Shown here: one piece after another, positions 1 through 8,800 of the stretch
How the letters are laid out: each line of letters begins with the position of its first letter
Numbering within the stretch: the first letter of the stretch is position 1
Source of the DNA: Parabacteroides sp. PH5-46
Lineage (GTDB): Bacteria > Bacteroidota > Bacteroidia > Bacteroidales > Tannerellaceae
Assembly (NCBI RefSeq): GCF_029892785.1
Contig: NZ_JARXXA010000002.1
Location: 186,001-250,000 of the forward strand
Direction: 5' to 3'
Length of the DNA: 64,000 bases
Notes under the pieces: generated by a model
What the model saw: only the letters and a program-made list of their open reading frames with translations
What the model was told of the DNA's origin: nothing
The model's database searches: none
Translations under genes and position numbers: made by a program

Positions 1-1
1 C

Positions 2-892
2 CGTATCATAAATGGCGAGGCCTGGCGGAAAAGGCCTACCTCCGGCAAGCAGTTTGGAGTGCCGGAAGTGTATGTGGAAGTCTCCATGGGTATTCGCGCC
101 CTGGAATTGGAAGACGATATATTCGACCAGGGGGTAGGATTCGGAACAGAAATAAATATAGAATATGGTGACCGCTTTGATGCTGAAAACAAGAAACCAT
201 ACGACTACTTTTCTGTAAAAGCAGCGATTAATGCGCAGGCATCTCAGCCAATACTGGGACAATTGAATATTATCGGACGCCTGGCAAGTAAAGACATTTG
301 GGATACTAAGAAAGACTATATGAGTATAGGCCTGTATCAGCATTTCGATTATTACGATTCCGATACGATTTCGGCTGTGTCTGCCAAAACGCCCTATAAG
401 TTCTGTACGCCGGCTTCATTCGGGGTAGGCCTTATATATCAAAACAAACGATTTAAACGCTGGGATGTAGACGCATTTGCACATGCCAACGCCATTATAT
501 TGGGAGGTGCCCTGAGTGACTATTACCAGGTAGATGAGCGCAACTATAACCTGGCAAGCGGTTTCAGTACCAAAGTAGGTTTCAACTTTGTGTATAAGAA
601 AGGCAAGTTCGCGGCATCGACCTTCTACGAAGTCTATCGTATGTACACCTGGAAAGGTTATCCCGACGATATAGACTGGGACGACTTCAACAGTAAAACC
701 CTGGACGCCCAGGGCGATAAATCCAAAGCTATACTACATGCCGTAAGCCTGCGCATGGACCTGCGACTGAAAAATAACTTTTACCTCACAAACATAAACA
801 CAGCCTACAGCAGGGAGACCCATTACAAAAAGTTTGAAAACGTACTCTCTACCACCGGAGAAAGCCGATTAATGCTCACTTATAAGTTCTAA
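2..892 (+). CDS. Outer-membrane beta-barrel protein, 5' end cut by window (possibly DUF3943)
   Basis: The frame is open from base 2, so the gene begins before the window; the GTG at 59 lies inside it and is not the start. The visible 296 residues alternate aromatic and polar residues and end in the aromatic LTYKF, as expected of an outer-membrane barrel whose last strand closes with Phe. The phrase KPYDYFSVKAAIN and the layout remind me of DUF3943 proteins, but I cannot confirm that. No catalytic motif is visible. It converges on the next gene, with an 84-bp dyad array between them. Confidence 0.6.
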   Translation, partial: RIINGEAWRKRPTSGKQFGVPEVYVEVSMGIRALELEDDIFDQGVGFGTEINIEYGDRFDAENKKPYDYFSVKAAINAQASQPILGQLNIIGRLASKDIWDTKKDYMSIGLYQHFDYYDSDTISAVSAKTPYKFCTPASFGVGLIYQNKRFKRWDVDAFAHANAIILGGALSDYYQVDERNYNLASGFSTKVGFNFVYKKGKFAASTFYEVYRMYTWKGYPDDIDWDDFNSKTLDAQGDKSKAILHAVSLRMDLRLKNNFYLTNINTAYSRETHYKKFENVLSTTGESRLMLTYKF

Positions 893-901
893 AAGCTAAA
901 A

Positions 902-985
902 ATTTCACCCGGTTGAGAAAAAAATCTCACTGGGATGAGAAAAAATTCTCATGCAGGTGAGAAAAAGTTCTCATCCCAATGAAAC
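902..985. repeat. 84-bp four-dyad array, copy A (TTCTCA/TGAGAA arms)
   Basis: Four dyads of the form TTCTCA-N6-TGAGAA are joined by 4-bp A-rich linkers (AAAA, AAAA, AAAG); the outer arms are the variant TTTCA and TGAAAC. The N6 centres are cccggt, ctggga, tgcagg and tcccaa. The period is exactly 22 bp. The array fills the gap between two convergent stop codons (892 and 990) and is flanked by A-rich and T-rich tracts, so a bidirectional terminator role is plausible. Copies with the same arms lie at 19297 and 39381. Confidence 0.9.
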
Positions 986-989
986 TTTT

Positions 990-3900
990 TTATTTTACTA
1001 TAAAATTCAGCACCTTTTCCTTGTCTTTTACTTTCTCTAGCAGGATGGTTTTTTTGACGATCTTCTCGTCTTTTCGCCCCCAATTACGATAGACGTTTAT
1101 ATAGGCTTTGGCTTTTGAGGCGGTTTTGACCTGCGAATCGCTATAGTAATTCAAGGCGATATGGTACTTTCCGGGTACGGCATTCTTCAATACATACATT
1201 TCCGGGCCGTAGCCGTCTGTTACGTCTTTGGTGAGTTGTCCGCCTATTTCGGTGCTGGTATGTCCATAGAAACACTCTTCACCTGTCGGCTCAATCACAT
1301 GCAAGTCTATGTCCGTATTGTCTATATTCCAGCTTACAACGACAACGATATCGGCTTCTTTAATCAGTAAATCATCATCCGTCAGTATTTCTTCCACCTG
1401 CTTTTTAAAGTGGGTGATGTATTCTTTGGTATGATTCGTGAGCTTATATACGGATGCATCGGCTAGTTTGTTCAGGTATTTGAGGCATTGCAAGGCTGCA
1501 ATCGACTGGAAATCGCCATATTCGCTATCCCAGTCGGCATTCAGGCAGATGTAGTAGTAGATGATTGCCAGATCGATGTTGCCTGATTGGGCAAGCGCAT
1601 CGGCTGCCATTTGGTACGAAATGGCTTCTCCCTGCCGCCAGTCGATGATCCGTTTCATCATATAGTACGACTGATCTCCCATGCCCCAATCGGTAGCTAC
1701 CATTGCTATATCCCGTATGGCCTGTACGTCGGAAGCATTTCTTTCCACCACAGAACTTAACAGTTTTAAAGCATCTCCTTTGCTTCCTAAACGGCTCTGG
1801 CGCTTGCGTGACAGCCGGTATATAGCATCAAAGCGCAGGTCTTCATCAGCCAGAGCCTCTTGTTCTTCAGATGATTGCTGCTCTGTGGTGTACAGGTTGT
1901 AACGTATGGGTTTGAGTTGAATATCAAAGGCATAGTCGGGCAATGCATTGAGATATTGCATGAATTCATCGTCAGGGTCGAGGTCTATAATGCTGTTGTT
2001 TCCTCTCAATCGTTCAATCCATGCGATGAAGTTTGCCTTCGGATCACCCAGGGATAGTCCGGCATCCAGGGCTTCCAGTTCTTTGATAATACGGTCTACC
2101 GTACATTCTTCTACGAATTCATCGGGATCTCCGTCTATCCCAAATTCCTCATAATCGCTTTCACTTTCCAGCATCAGGAAAGAGGTGTATTGTCCGGGCA
2201 CCTGATAATAGGTAGAGTAGTTAATGGCGGCTTCCTCTGCTTTAAAGCCATAGTTGTCCAGGTAAGACAGAGCGATCTGCCCATAAATACGTGAAGAGAG
2301 TATGGAATTGATTCTTTCCGCATCCCGGAAAACAAGTGTCTGGCTTTCCATACCGTTGTTCACTTTAATTTGGATATTCCCGGAGGGGATGCCCCGGCCT
2401 GTGAAGATCAACTTTTGCCCGTTGTATAATTGTGTCGGAGAGCCTGAAACCAGGAAATCCTTTATCCCTTCTACCTGTATCTCTTCAATGCTCCAGGGCT
2501 TGAAACGGAACGATTTAGCCGTAAGCCCGGCTTCTTCCTCACCGGTTACGGTAAAAGAAAAGCCGTTGGTAGAGTTACTCAGGAAGTTCAACAACCCGAT
2601 ATTTGTTCCCGACAGGCCTGTCTTATACGTGTGGATCCGGTCTCCTTTATGGAGTGTCTTGATGAATGAATGTTTGTTTGTTTCGCCCCAGTTGTAATCT
2701 GCATCACTCATCAGGAAAATATGTTTCGCCTTGTTTTCTTTGAGCCAGGAAGGAACAGAGGCTTCTGTAAGGGCATCGGCTATATTGGTCGCCCCTTCCA
2801 AAGCCAGTGTATTGGCATAAGTAAGGAATCCGTTCAGGTTGTAGTAATTGTTCTTTTCGTAATAATTCTTGTACCAGAAATGGTCGATATTGAAGCAGAG
2901 AACGCCAAAGCGCTTGATAATATCCCGGTTCTGAGTAAGTATTTCGTCCATAAGTTTGAGCCATACGTTGAACTTATCGGGATTTGAACTTAAAGAGACA
3001 TCCAACAGGAAAACGGCATCTTCGGGTATGTCTTCCTGCATGTGTTCCGGAAGTTCTACCCTGTAGTTGGCTCCGAAATAAGCGATATTTTCGTTTTCAT
3101 CGTCGCTTTCCGACTGAACAAGCATCACCGGCTGTATGCTGTTGTAATGAATCGTATATTCTTTTTGTTTGGGATTTTTGATCGTGTAATACGTCCGTCC
3201 GCCCGTTGTATACTGTGGGGCTAACTGAGGCTGTATTTCCAGAGGAAGACTGCCGGAGTGATGGGCAGAGATATCAACCTGAAGGTCTTTCTCTGTTTTA
3301 GGTAAAGACAAGATATATTCCCTGAAATCGTAGGCTTCTGTCATGTTCAGGTCGTAACCGATAACGACACGGTGCAGCTTATCCATCGCCAGCGGGAATA
3401 CACGGCATGAAAACATATCGGCTCCTCCCCATTCCATCAATGCCGGATCGATATTGGCTGAAACGGTCTGTTCATACGCTTTGGCAGCTTTCTGCTTCGA
3501 TACGATACGTGCCTCTTTTACGTTGTCCCATTCCCGATCACTCATATCTTCAATACCTTTGTACGTCAGGTTGAATTTATCCGGCTCATACATGATGTAA
3601 GGAATCTCTTTGTCGCTTTCATCCAGGTATTCGGTCTCTCCGAATGCAAAATAATAGGGTGTTGCATCGGTAGGCAGTTTTAGTTTGAAAACACCCTCCA
3701 AACCATCCTTTTTATCGTTGAAGAAAAAGCAATCCATCAATACCCGTACCCTGAATCCATCGATCTGGATAGCTATTTGTGAGGCTTCAAGAGGGATGAA
3801 ATCATTGTCTCCCACTTCCAGCCGGATGGAATTGTCTGCCATACCGGAACGTTTCCAGGTAGTAGCTTTTTTATCTTTGCCGTCTTTTCCCTGTAAGCTC

Positions 3901-4295
3901 TTTGCGGAAATACTGCTTATAGAGCCCGAGAGGCTTCTTTGTGCCTGTACACCATATCCTACAATTACCACTTCGTCGAGCGTTTGGTGATCTTCTGTCA
4001 TCACCACTTCGTAATGATCTTTGTCACCAATCTCTATCTCATGTGTAATGTATCCGATAAACGATACAACCAAGGTCGGGGATGGAGTATCGGGGGTAAT
4101 TATCAGTTCAAACGTACCATCAATGGAGGATATCGTTCCTGTAGTAGTTCCTTTCAGTAGAATAGACGCCCCGATGATGGGCTCTCCGATCTCGTCCTTT
4201 ACCAGGCCGGAAATTCTTCTTGTTTGGGCTTGCGCAACGGTTGAAAACAATAATGTGAGTAACAGTAACAGGTTAAATAGCAGACTTTGTTTCAT
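990..4295 (-). CDS. VIT/VWA/DUF2135 protein with SusC-like N-terminus
   Basis: Exported protein of 1101 residues with a signal peptide (about 1-24). Residues 26-104 form a carboxypeptidase-regulatory-like beta domain, followed by LDEVVIVGYG at about 106-115, the linker that normally precedes the plug of a SusC transporter. No plug or barrel follows. Instead there is a VIT-like region (about 160-340), a von Willebrand A domain (about 425-610) with an intact metal site DVSLS at 432-436, a tetratricopeptide-like helical stretch, and a C-terminal DUF2135 domain (about 1000-1100). VIT/VWA proteins usually mediate adhesion or complex assembly at the cell surface; the partner here is unknown. Confidence 0.85.
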   Translation of the reverse strand: MKQSLLFNLLLLLTLLFSTVAQAQTRRISGLVKDEIGEPIIGASILLKGTTTGTISSIDGTFELIITPDTPSPTLVVSFIGYITHEIEIGDKDHYEVVMTEDHQTLDEVVIVGYGVQAQRSLSGSISSISAKSLQGKDGKDKKATTWKRSGMADNSIRLEVGDNDFIPLEASQIAIQIDGFRVRVLMDCFFFNDKKDGLEGVFKLKLPTDATPYYFAFGETEYLDESDKEIPYIMYEPDKFNLTYKGIEDMSDREWDNVKEARIVSKQKAAKAYEQTVSANIDPALMEWGGADMFSCRVFPLAMDKLHRVVIGYDLNMTEAYDFREYILSLPKTEKDLQVDISAHHSGSLPLEIQPQLAPQYTTGGRTYYTIKNPKQKEYTIHYNSIQPVMLVQSESDDENENIAYFGANYRVELPEHMQEDIPEDAVFLLDVSLSSNPDKFNVWLKLMDEILTQNRDIIKRFGVLCFNIDHFWYKNYYEKNNYYNLNGFLTYANTLALEGATNIADALTEASVPSWLKENKAKHIFLMSDADYNWGETNKHSFIKTLHKGDRIHTYKTGLSGTNIGLLNFLSNSTNGFSFTVTGEEEAGLTAKSFRFKPWSIEEIQVEGIKDFLVSGSPTQLYNGQKLIFTGRGIPSGNIQIKVNNGMESQTLVFRDAERINSILSSRIYGQIALSYLDNYGFKAEEAAINYSTYYQVPGQYTSFLMLESESDYEEFGIDGDPDEFVEECTVDRIIKELEALDAGLSLGDPKANFIAWIERLRGNNSIIDLDPDDEFMQYLNALPDYAFDIQLKPIRYNLYTTEQQSSEEQEALADEDLRFDAIYRLSRKRQSRLGSKGDALKLLSSVVERNASDVQAIRDIAMVATDWGMGDQSYYMMKRIIDWRQGEAISYQMAADALAQSGNIDLAIIYYYICLNADWDSEYGDFQSIAALQCLKYLNKLADASVYKLTNHTKEYITHFKKQVEEILTDDDLLIKEADIVVVVSWNIDNTDIDLHVIEPTGEECFYGHTSTEIGGQLTKDVTDGYGPEMYVLKNAVPGKYHIALNYYSDSQVKTASKAKAYINVYRNWGRKDEKIVKKTILLEKVKDKEKVLNFIVK

Positions 4296-4377
4296 ATTGT
4301 CGAGAGTTGTTTTTGTAAAAATAAAGAAAAAACAAGAGAGTGAATCGTTTTCTGAGTTCTTTAATCAAAATATTCTT

Positions 4378-4385
4378 TATATTTG
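4378..4385 (+). promoter_or_regulatory. -7 promoter element for pepD
   Basis: TATATTTG fits the Bacteroidetes -7 consensus TAnnTTTG and lies 23 bp before the pepD ATG. I see no clear TTTG -33 box at the usual distance, so this is a partial match. Confidence 0.5.
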
Positions 4386-4408
4386 AGGGAATTTAAAATG
4401 ATAGAATT

Positions 4409-5863
4409 ATGTCAGCAGAGATCAAGAACCTTTCGCCAAAACATGTGTGGGGATATTTTTATGAACTAACCCAAATTCCTCGTCCTACCGGTCATATGGA
4501 AGCTGTAACTCGCTTTGTCGTGGGCTTTGGTAAAGGATTGGGACTAGAAACGTTGCAAGACGAAGTAGGAAATGTGCTTATCCGCAAGCCTGCCACCCTC
4601 GGTATGGAAGGACGTAAAACCATCATCCTACAGTCTCACCTGGATATGGTGCCGCAGAAGAATTCCTCTGTACAACATGATTTTCTAACAGATCCTATCG
4701 ATGCCTACGTGGAAGGCGAGTGGGTAACTGCCCGTGATACTACGCTGGGTGCCGATAATGGAATAGGAGCTGCCCTGTCTATGGCTGTATTGTCTGACAA
4801 TACCTTGAGTCACGGACCCATAGAAGCGCTTTTTACAGTAGATGAAGAGGTAGGTATGGATGGTGCCTTTGGTTTGAAACCGGGCTTCCTGAAAGGCCGT
4901 ACCCTGATCAACTGTGATTCGGAAGAAGAAGGCGAACTGTTTGTGGGATGTGCCGGCGGGGCAGACCTGAATATTTCTCTGCAATTTAAAGAAGATTCGT
5001 ATATACCGGAAGGCGATGTGGCTGTAAAGCTGAGTCTGACCGGTCTGAAAGGCGGGCATTCGGGTGTAGATATCCACCTGGGGCGTGCCAATGCAAACAA
5101 GCTGATGTTCCGCTTCCTGAAGGATGCCGTTTCGGAGTCTGCCGTGCGCCTCTCTTCCGTAGAAGGTGGGTCGTTGCGCAATGCGATCCCGCGCGAAGCC
5201 TTTGCCGTAGTAACGATTCCCGAAGAAAACGCGGAAATCCTGTGGGAAATGGTTTCCGATTACCAGGAACTATATAGAGAAGAATATAAAGGAATAGAAG
5301 ATGGCATTAGCTTTACAGCTGAGAAGATAGATATTCCTTCTACCCTGATACCGGAAGAGATACAAGACGATTTGATCAATGCCATAGAAGGCTGCCAGAA
5401 CGGAGTAATCAGTATGTTGAGCGATTTCCCCGGAACGGTGGAATCGTCGTCCAACCTGGCTGTAGTAACCTCTTCTAACGGACTGATTGAAGTAAAAATA
5501 CTGGTGCGTAGCTCTTCGGAAAGCCGGAAAGCCGCCCTATGCTCCAGCCTGGAGAGCGTCTTTGCCCTGGCAGGTGCTAAAGTGGAATACGGAGGAGCAT
5601 ATAATGGCTGGCAGCCAAACATCGATTCTCCCGTGTTGAAACTGATGTTGGAAACGTATGAGAAACTGTACGGGCGCAAACCTTCCGTAAAAGTAATGCA
5701 CGCCGGACTGGAATGTGGCATCATACAAGGAATCTATCCGGATATGGATATGATCTCTATCGGTCCCGACTTGCAATTCCCTCATTCACCGGATGAACGA
5801 ATCAACATCCCTTCAGTAGAGAAAGTCTGGAACTTTATAAAAACAACACTCGAACAAGTATAA
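4409..5863 (+). CDS. pepD: Aminoacyl-histidine dipeptidase (M20C, peptidase D)
   Basis: Cytosolic metallopeptidase of 484 residues, the usual length for PepD, which cleaves Xaa-His and other dipeptides. The M20 zinc ligands are visible in order: LQSHLDMVPQ (His and Asp), TLGADNGIGAA (bridging Asp), DEEVGMDGA (catalytic and binding Glu), NCDSEEEGE, and PHSPDERI near the C-terminus. No signal peptide. It is divergent from the VIT/VWA gene and convergent with the HTCS gene, so probably monocistronic; a perfect hairpin follows its stop codon. Confidence 0.93.
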   Translation: MSAEIKNLSPKHVWGYFYELTQIPRPTGHMEAVTRFVVGFGKGLGLETLQDEVGNVLIRKPATLGMEGRKTIILQSHLDMVPQKNSSVQHDFLTDPIDAYVEGEWVTARDTTLGADNGIGAALSMAVLSDNTLSHGPIEALFTVDEEVGMDGAFGLKPGFLKGRTLINCDSEEEGELFVGCAGGADLNISLQFKEDSYIPEGDVAVKLSLTGLKGGHSGVDIHLGRANANKLMFRFLKDAVSESAVRLSSVEGGSLRNAIPREAFAVVTIPEENAEILWEMVSDYQELYREEYKGIEDGISFTAEKIDIPSTLIPEEIQDDLINAIEGCQNGVISMLSDFPGTVESSSNLAVVTSSNGLIEVKILVRSSSESRKAALCSSLESVFALAGAKVEYGGAYNGWQPNIDSPVLKLMLETYEKLYGRKPSVKVMHAGLECGIIQGIYPDMDMISIGPDLQFPHSPDERINIPSVEKVWNFIKTTLEQV

Positions 5864-5873
5864 GGATATGCAG

Positions 5874-5899
5874 AAAGGAAGAAGGCTACTTCTTCCTTT
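5874..5899. terminator. Bidirectional terminator overlapping the HTCS stop codon
   Basis: AAAGGAAGAAG and CTTCTTCCTTT form a perfect 11-bp stem with a 4-nt loop. T-rich sequence follows on the plus strand. The stop codon of the minus-strand HTCS gene (5886-5888) lies in the loop, so its last Lys/Arg codons form one arm. It serves the convergent pepD and HTCS genes. Confidence 0.85.
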
Positions 5900-8800
5900 T
5901 GTATTCCTGGGGGGTGACACCAAATTGCTTCTTGAAGCATTTGCTGAAATAGGCCGGGTTTGAAAATCCTAACTGATAGGCTATTTCTGCAATTGTGAGA
6001 TTGTTCTTGTCTTGCAACAACGTCTGACTCCTGTTGAGCTTTAACAAAAGGAGATACTCGTTGGGCGTCATACCCGTGATGCTTTTTATCTGGTTGAAGA
6101 AGCGGGTACGCCCTATCCCCAGTTCGCGGCTCCAGAGCGAGATATCGAAGTGTGTATTGCTCCAGTTTTCTTCCACAATCTGCTTTGCCATGCTTAGGAA
6201 TTCCTGTTCCTTTTCATTTGTGGCCATTTCTTCCATTTCGTGATCTTCGGGGGTAGGTATCTGTTGAAGCATTTTCCTCCTGTTCTTCACCAGATAATTG
6301 CAGCGAAGGAAGAGAATACGAATGTTGAAAGGTTGTACGATATAGTACTCGGCTCCGGCCCGGATGCTTTCAATATTCTGTTCTTCCGTAGGATGTGAGC
6401 TTAACAAAACAAGAGGAATATGATACGTCTGAATATTGGACTTCAGCATATGACACATTTCTATCCCGGAAATACCCGGCAGATTGACTTTGCTAAGGAT
6501 GATGTCCGGTTTCTCTTTTACAGCCGCTTCATAAGCTGTTTCTGCATCCTGGAACTCCGTTACCTCATATATGTGTGAAAAAGATTCTTTCAGTAGCTTG
6601 CGCATTTCATAGTCTTCTTCTACAAGGTACATGTGGAAGTTTTTCACCTGCTTTTCATCGTATTCTTTCCAGAAAGGATCATCTTCCAGCAGTTTCGTCA
6701 TACTGGCCGGTAAAGAGCTTTGTAGTTCCTCTACCTGGTCTTCTGTGTCGATATTGTCGAAGTGGGAATTTCCGGTCTGTAATTCAATTATTAAAATCCG
6801 TTTGCTTTCTTCCTGGATAACCGAGATATTTCCTTTGTGCAGATCAATTATTCCTTTGCTGAAGACAATGCCGATGGCTCCGTCGGGCAGTGAAGATATA
6901 TCTGGATATAGCTTGTTCTCATCGTTGAGTATCTCGATGAACTTATCGATGTCTTTCTCTCCTTTACTTGTCACTTTATGTGTGATATAAATGCGTGCAA
7001 GCCCGCTTTTGTAGTGTAAAGAGAGCGTTATATTATCTTTAGGTGAGGCAATTTTAAAAATGAAGGAAAGCAAATTGTAAAACACCCTTTGCATCTGCTT
7101 TTGGTCAAACCATAGCTGGGTGTTATCGTTAATGCTGTTGTACCGGAATGAAAGGCTTTTTTCTACGGCATAATCACGGAAGGTAGAGTAAATGCCTTGC
7201 AGGAACTCGTCTATGGAATAATTCCTGACTTTCAACGACAGATTGTCTTGCTCTATTCTCCTGAAGTCAAGCATCTCGGATGTCAGCTCTTGCAGGCGGA
7301 CCGCTTGTGTCTTTATCTTTTCAATCTTGCTTTTACCAATGGCAGGAACGTCGGATATTAGTCGTTCCAATTGTGAAAGAATTAAGGTGAGAGGGGTACG
7401 GAATTCATTGGATATATTAATGAAGAAATCCATCTTGTTCCGGTTGCTTTCCTCTATGCGACTCATTTCTCGTCGTTCCATCTCAAGGGAAGCCTGTAGC
7501 ATGGATTTACTTCTGTTGGAGCGGATAATTCGCCAAAGAATAAATGATATAATAAGGAAATAGGCAATAATAGCCGGCCAGGTAGCCCATATCGGCGGTT
7601 TAACGGTGATGGCCAATTCTGCTACTTTCGAAGAATTGCCCAGCTCTCGTACAACCAGCTTATAGTTGCCGGGACGAAGTGAGTTGTAAATGATGGTTTT
7701 GTGATTTATATCTGTCCAGAATTCATCTAATCCCTCTAATCTATAAGTATATTGCGATGTACGGGAAGACAGGTAGTTGGAAGAGGCGAATTTGATGCTC
7801 AGGGTATTCTTATTATAGGGCAGTATCAGCTTTTGCGTCTGATAGAAGCTTTTGTCGAGTAAGGATGATGCCGGAGAAATATCCTCATTATTTATGAGTA
7901 ACGAGCTAAAAAACAGCGAATAAGCATCCTGTTCTACAGGAAGGTCTTTTTCTGAGAAACAAAAGAGCCCATATATTCCGCCTGCATAGATACGATCATC
8001 TTCTCCTGATGAAACATAGAGTCCGCAATCGCCGATAAAAGCCGTTAAGGGCGATGTGGGATTGATCCGGATACTGTATGAGGAGGTAATTTTGTTGTCG
8101 GCGGATATGTCCAGTAGAGAAATACCTTTGTTGGATGTAACCACCAGTTTCCCATTTGGGGTAAAGGCCAGATTATAACAGATATTACTCAATAACTGAT
8201 GCTCTTCTTTATTGAATACCTGGAATGTGTCCGGGGCTTCAATATACTTTAATATGCCCGACTTAAGTGTTACAAAGTAGAGTCCATATTTACTATCTCC
8301 ACCTATTTTGATTACAGCACTGGGTATTTTGCTGTCTTCTTTGATCCCGTCTCCATATTGTTTAAGTATTTTCTTCTTTTTCAGATCAATGGTGAACAAT
8401 CCATGTCGGAATGAAGAGACCCACATCATGTCTTTCTCATCGATGAAAACGGAGCGAATGATCCCGGAACATCGTTCTTTTAGTTCTTTTTCTTCAAAGA
8501 AAGGATGAATTTCGAGCGTAGATCTGTTTAACCTGAACAAGCCGTTCTGTGTCCGCAAAATCAGCTCATTTTTATACGGCTGGATGCTTTCAACAATCCG
8601 CTGATGTATGGTTTCCAAAGCTCCATGCTTTACCGGAACTATTTTGTCTGTTTTCAGATCCAGGTAGCAAAGCCCTTCCATATAGGCACTGATAAAGAGT
8701 CTGTCGTGCTCCTCATCATACCATAGATCCCTGATTTTGTTCTGCGGCAAGCCGTTTTCCATCGTAATATGTTCAAACGTATTGCTGCCGGCCCGTAAGA

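Noticed and set aside
59-892. Start of the first gene at the GTG at 59
   Set aside because: The frame is open upstream to the window edge and the residues before it fit the same protein, so the gene is cut by the window.
902-985. CRISPR array from repeated 22-bp units
   Set aside because: Units are palindromic, centres are only 6 bp, there are just four units and no cas genes; the 84-bp total is constant across copies.
1161-1370. Plus-strand reading frames within 1.1-4.3 kb and antisense frames over other large genes
   Set aside because: They are shadows of strongly supported genes, with no initiation signals or recognisable families.
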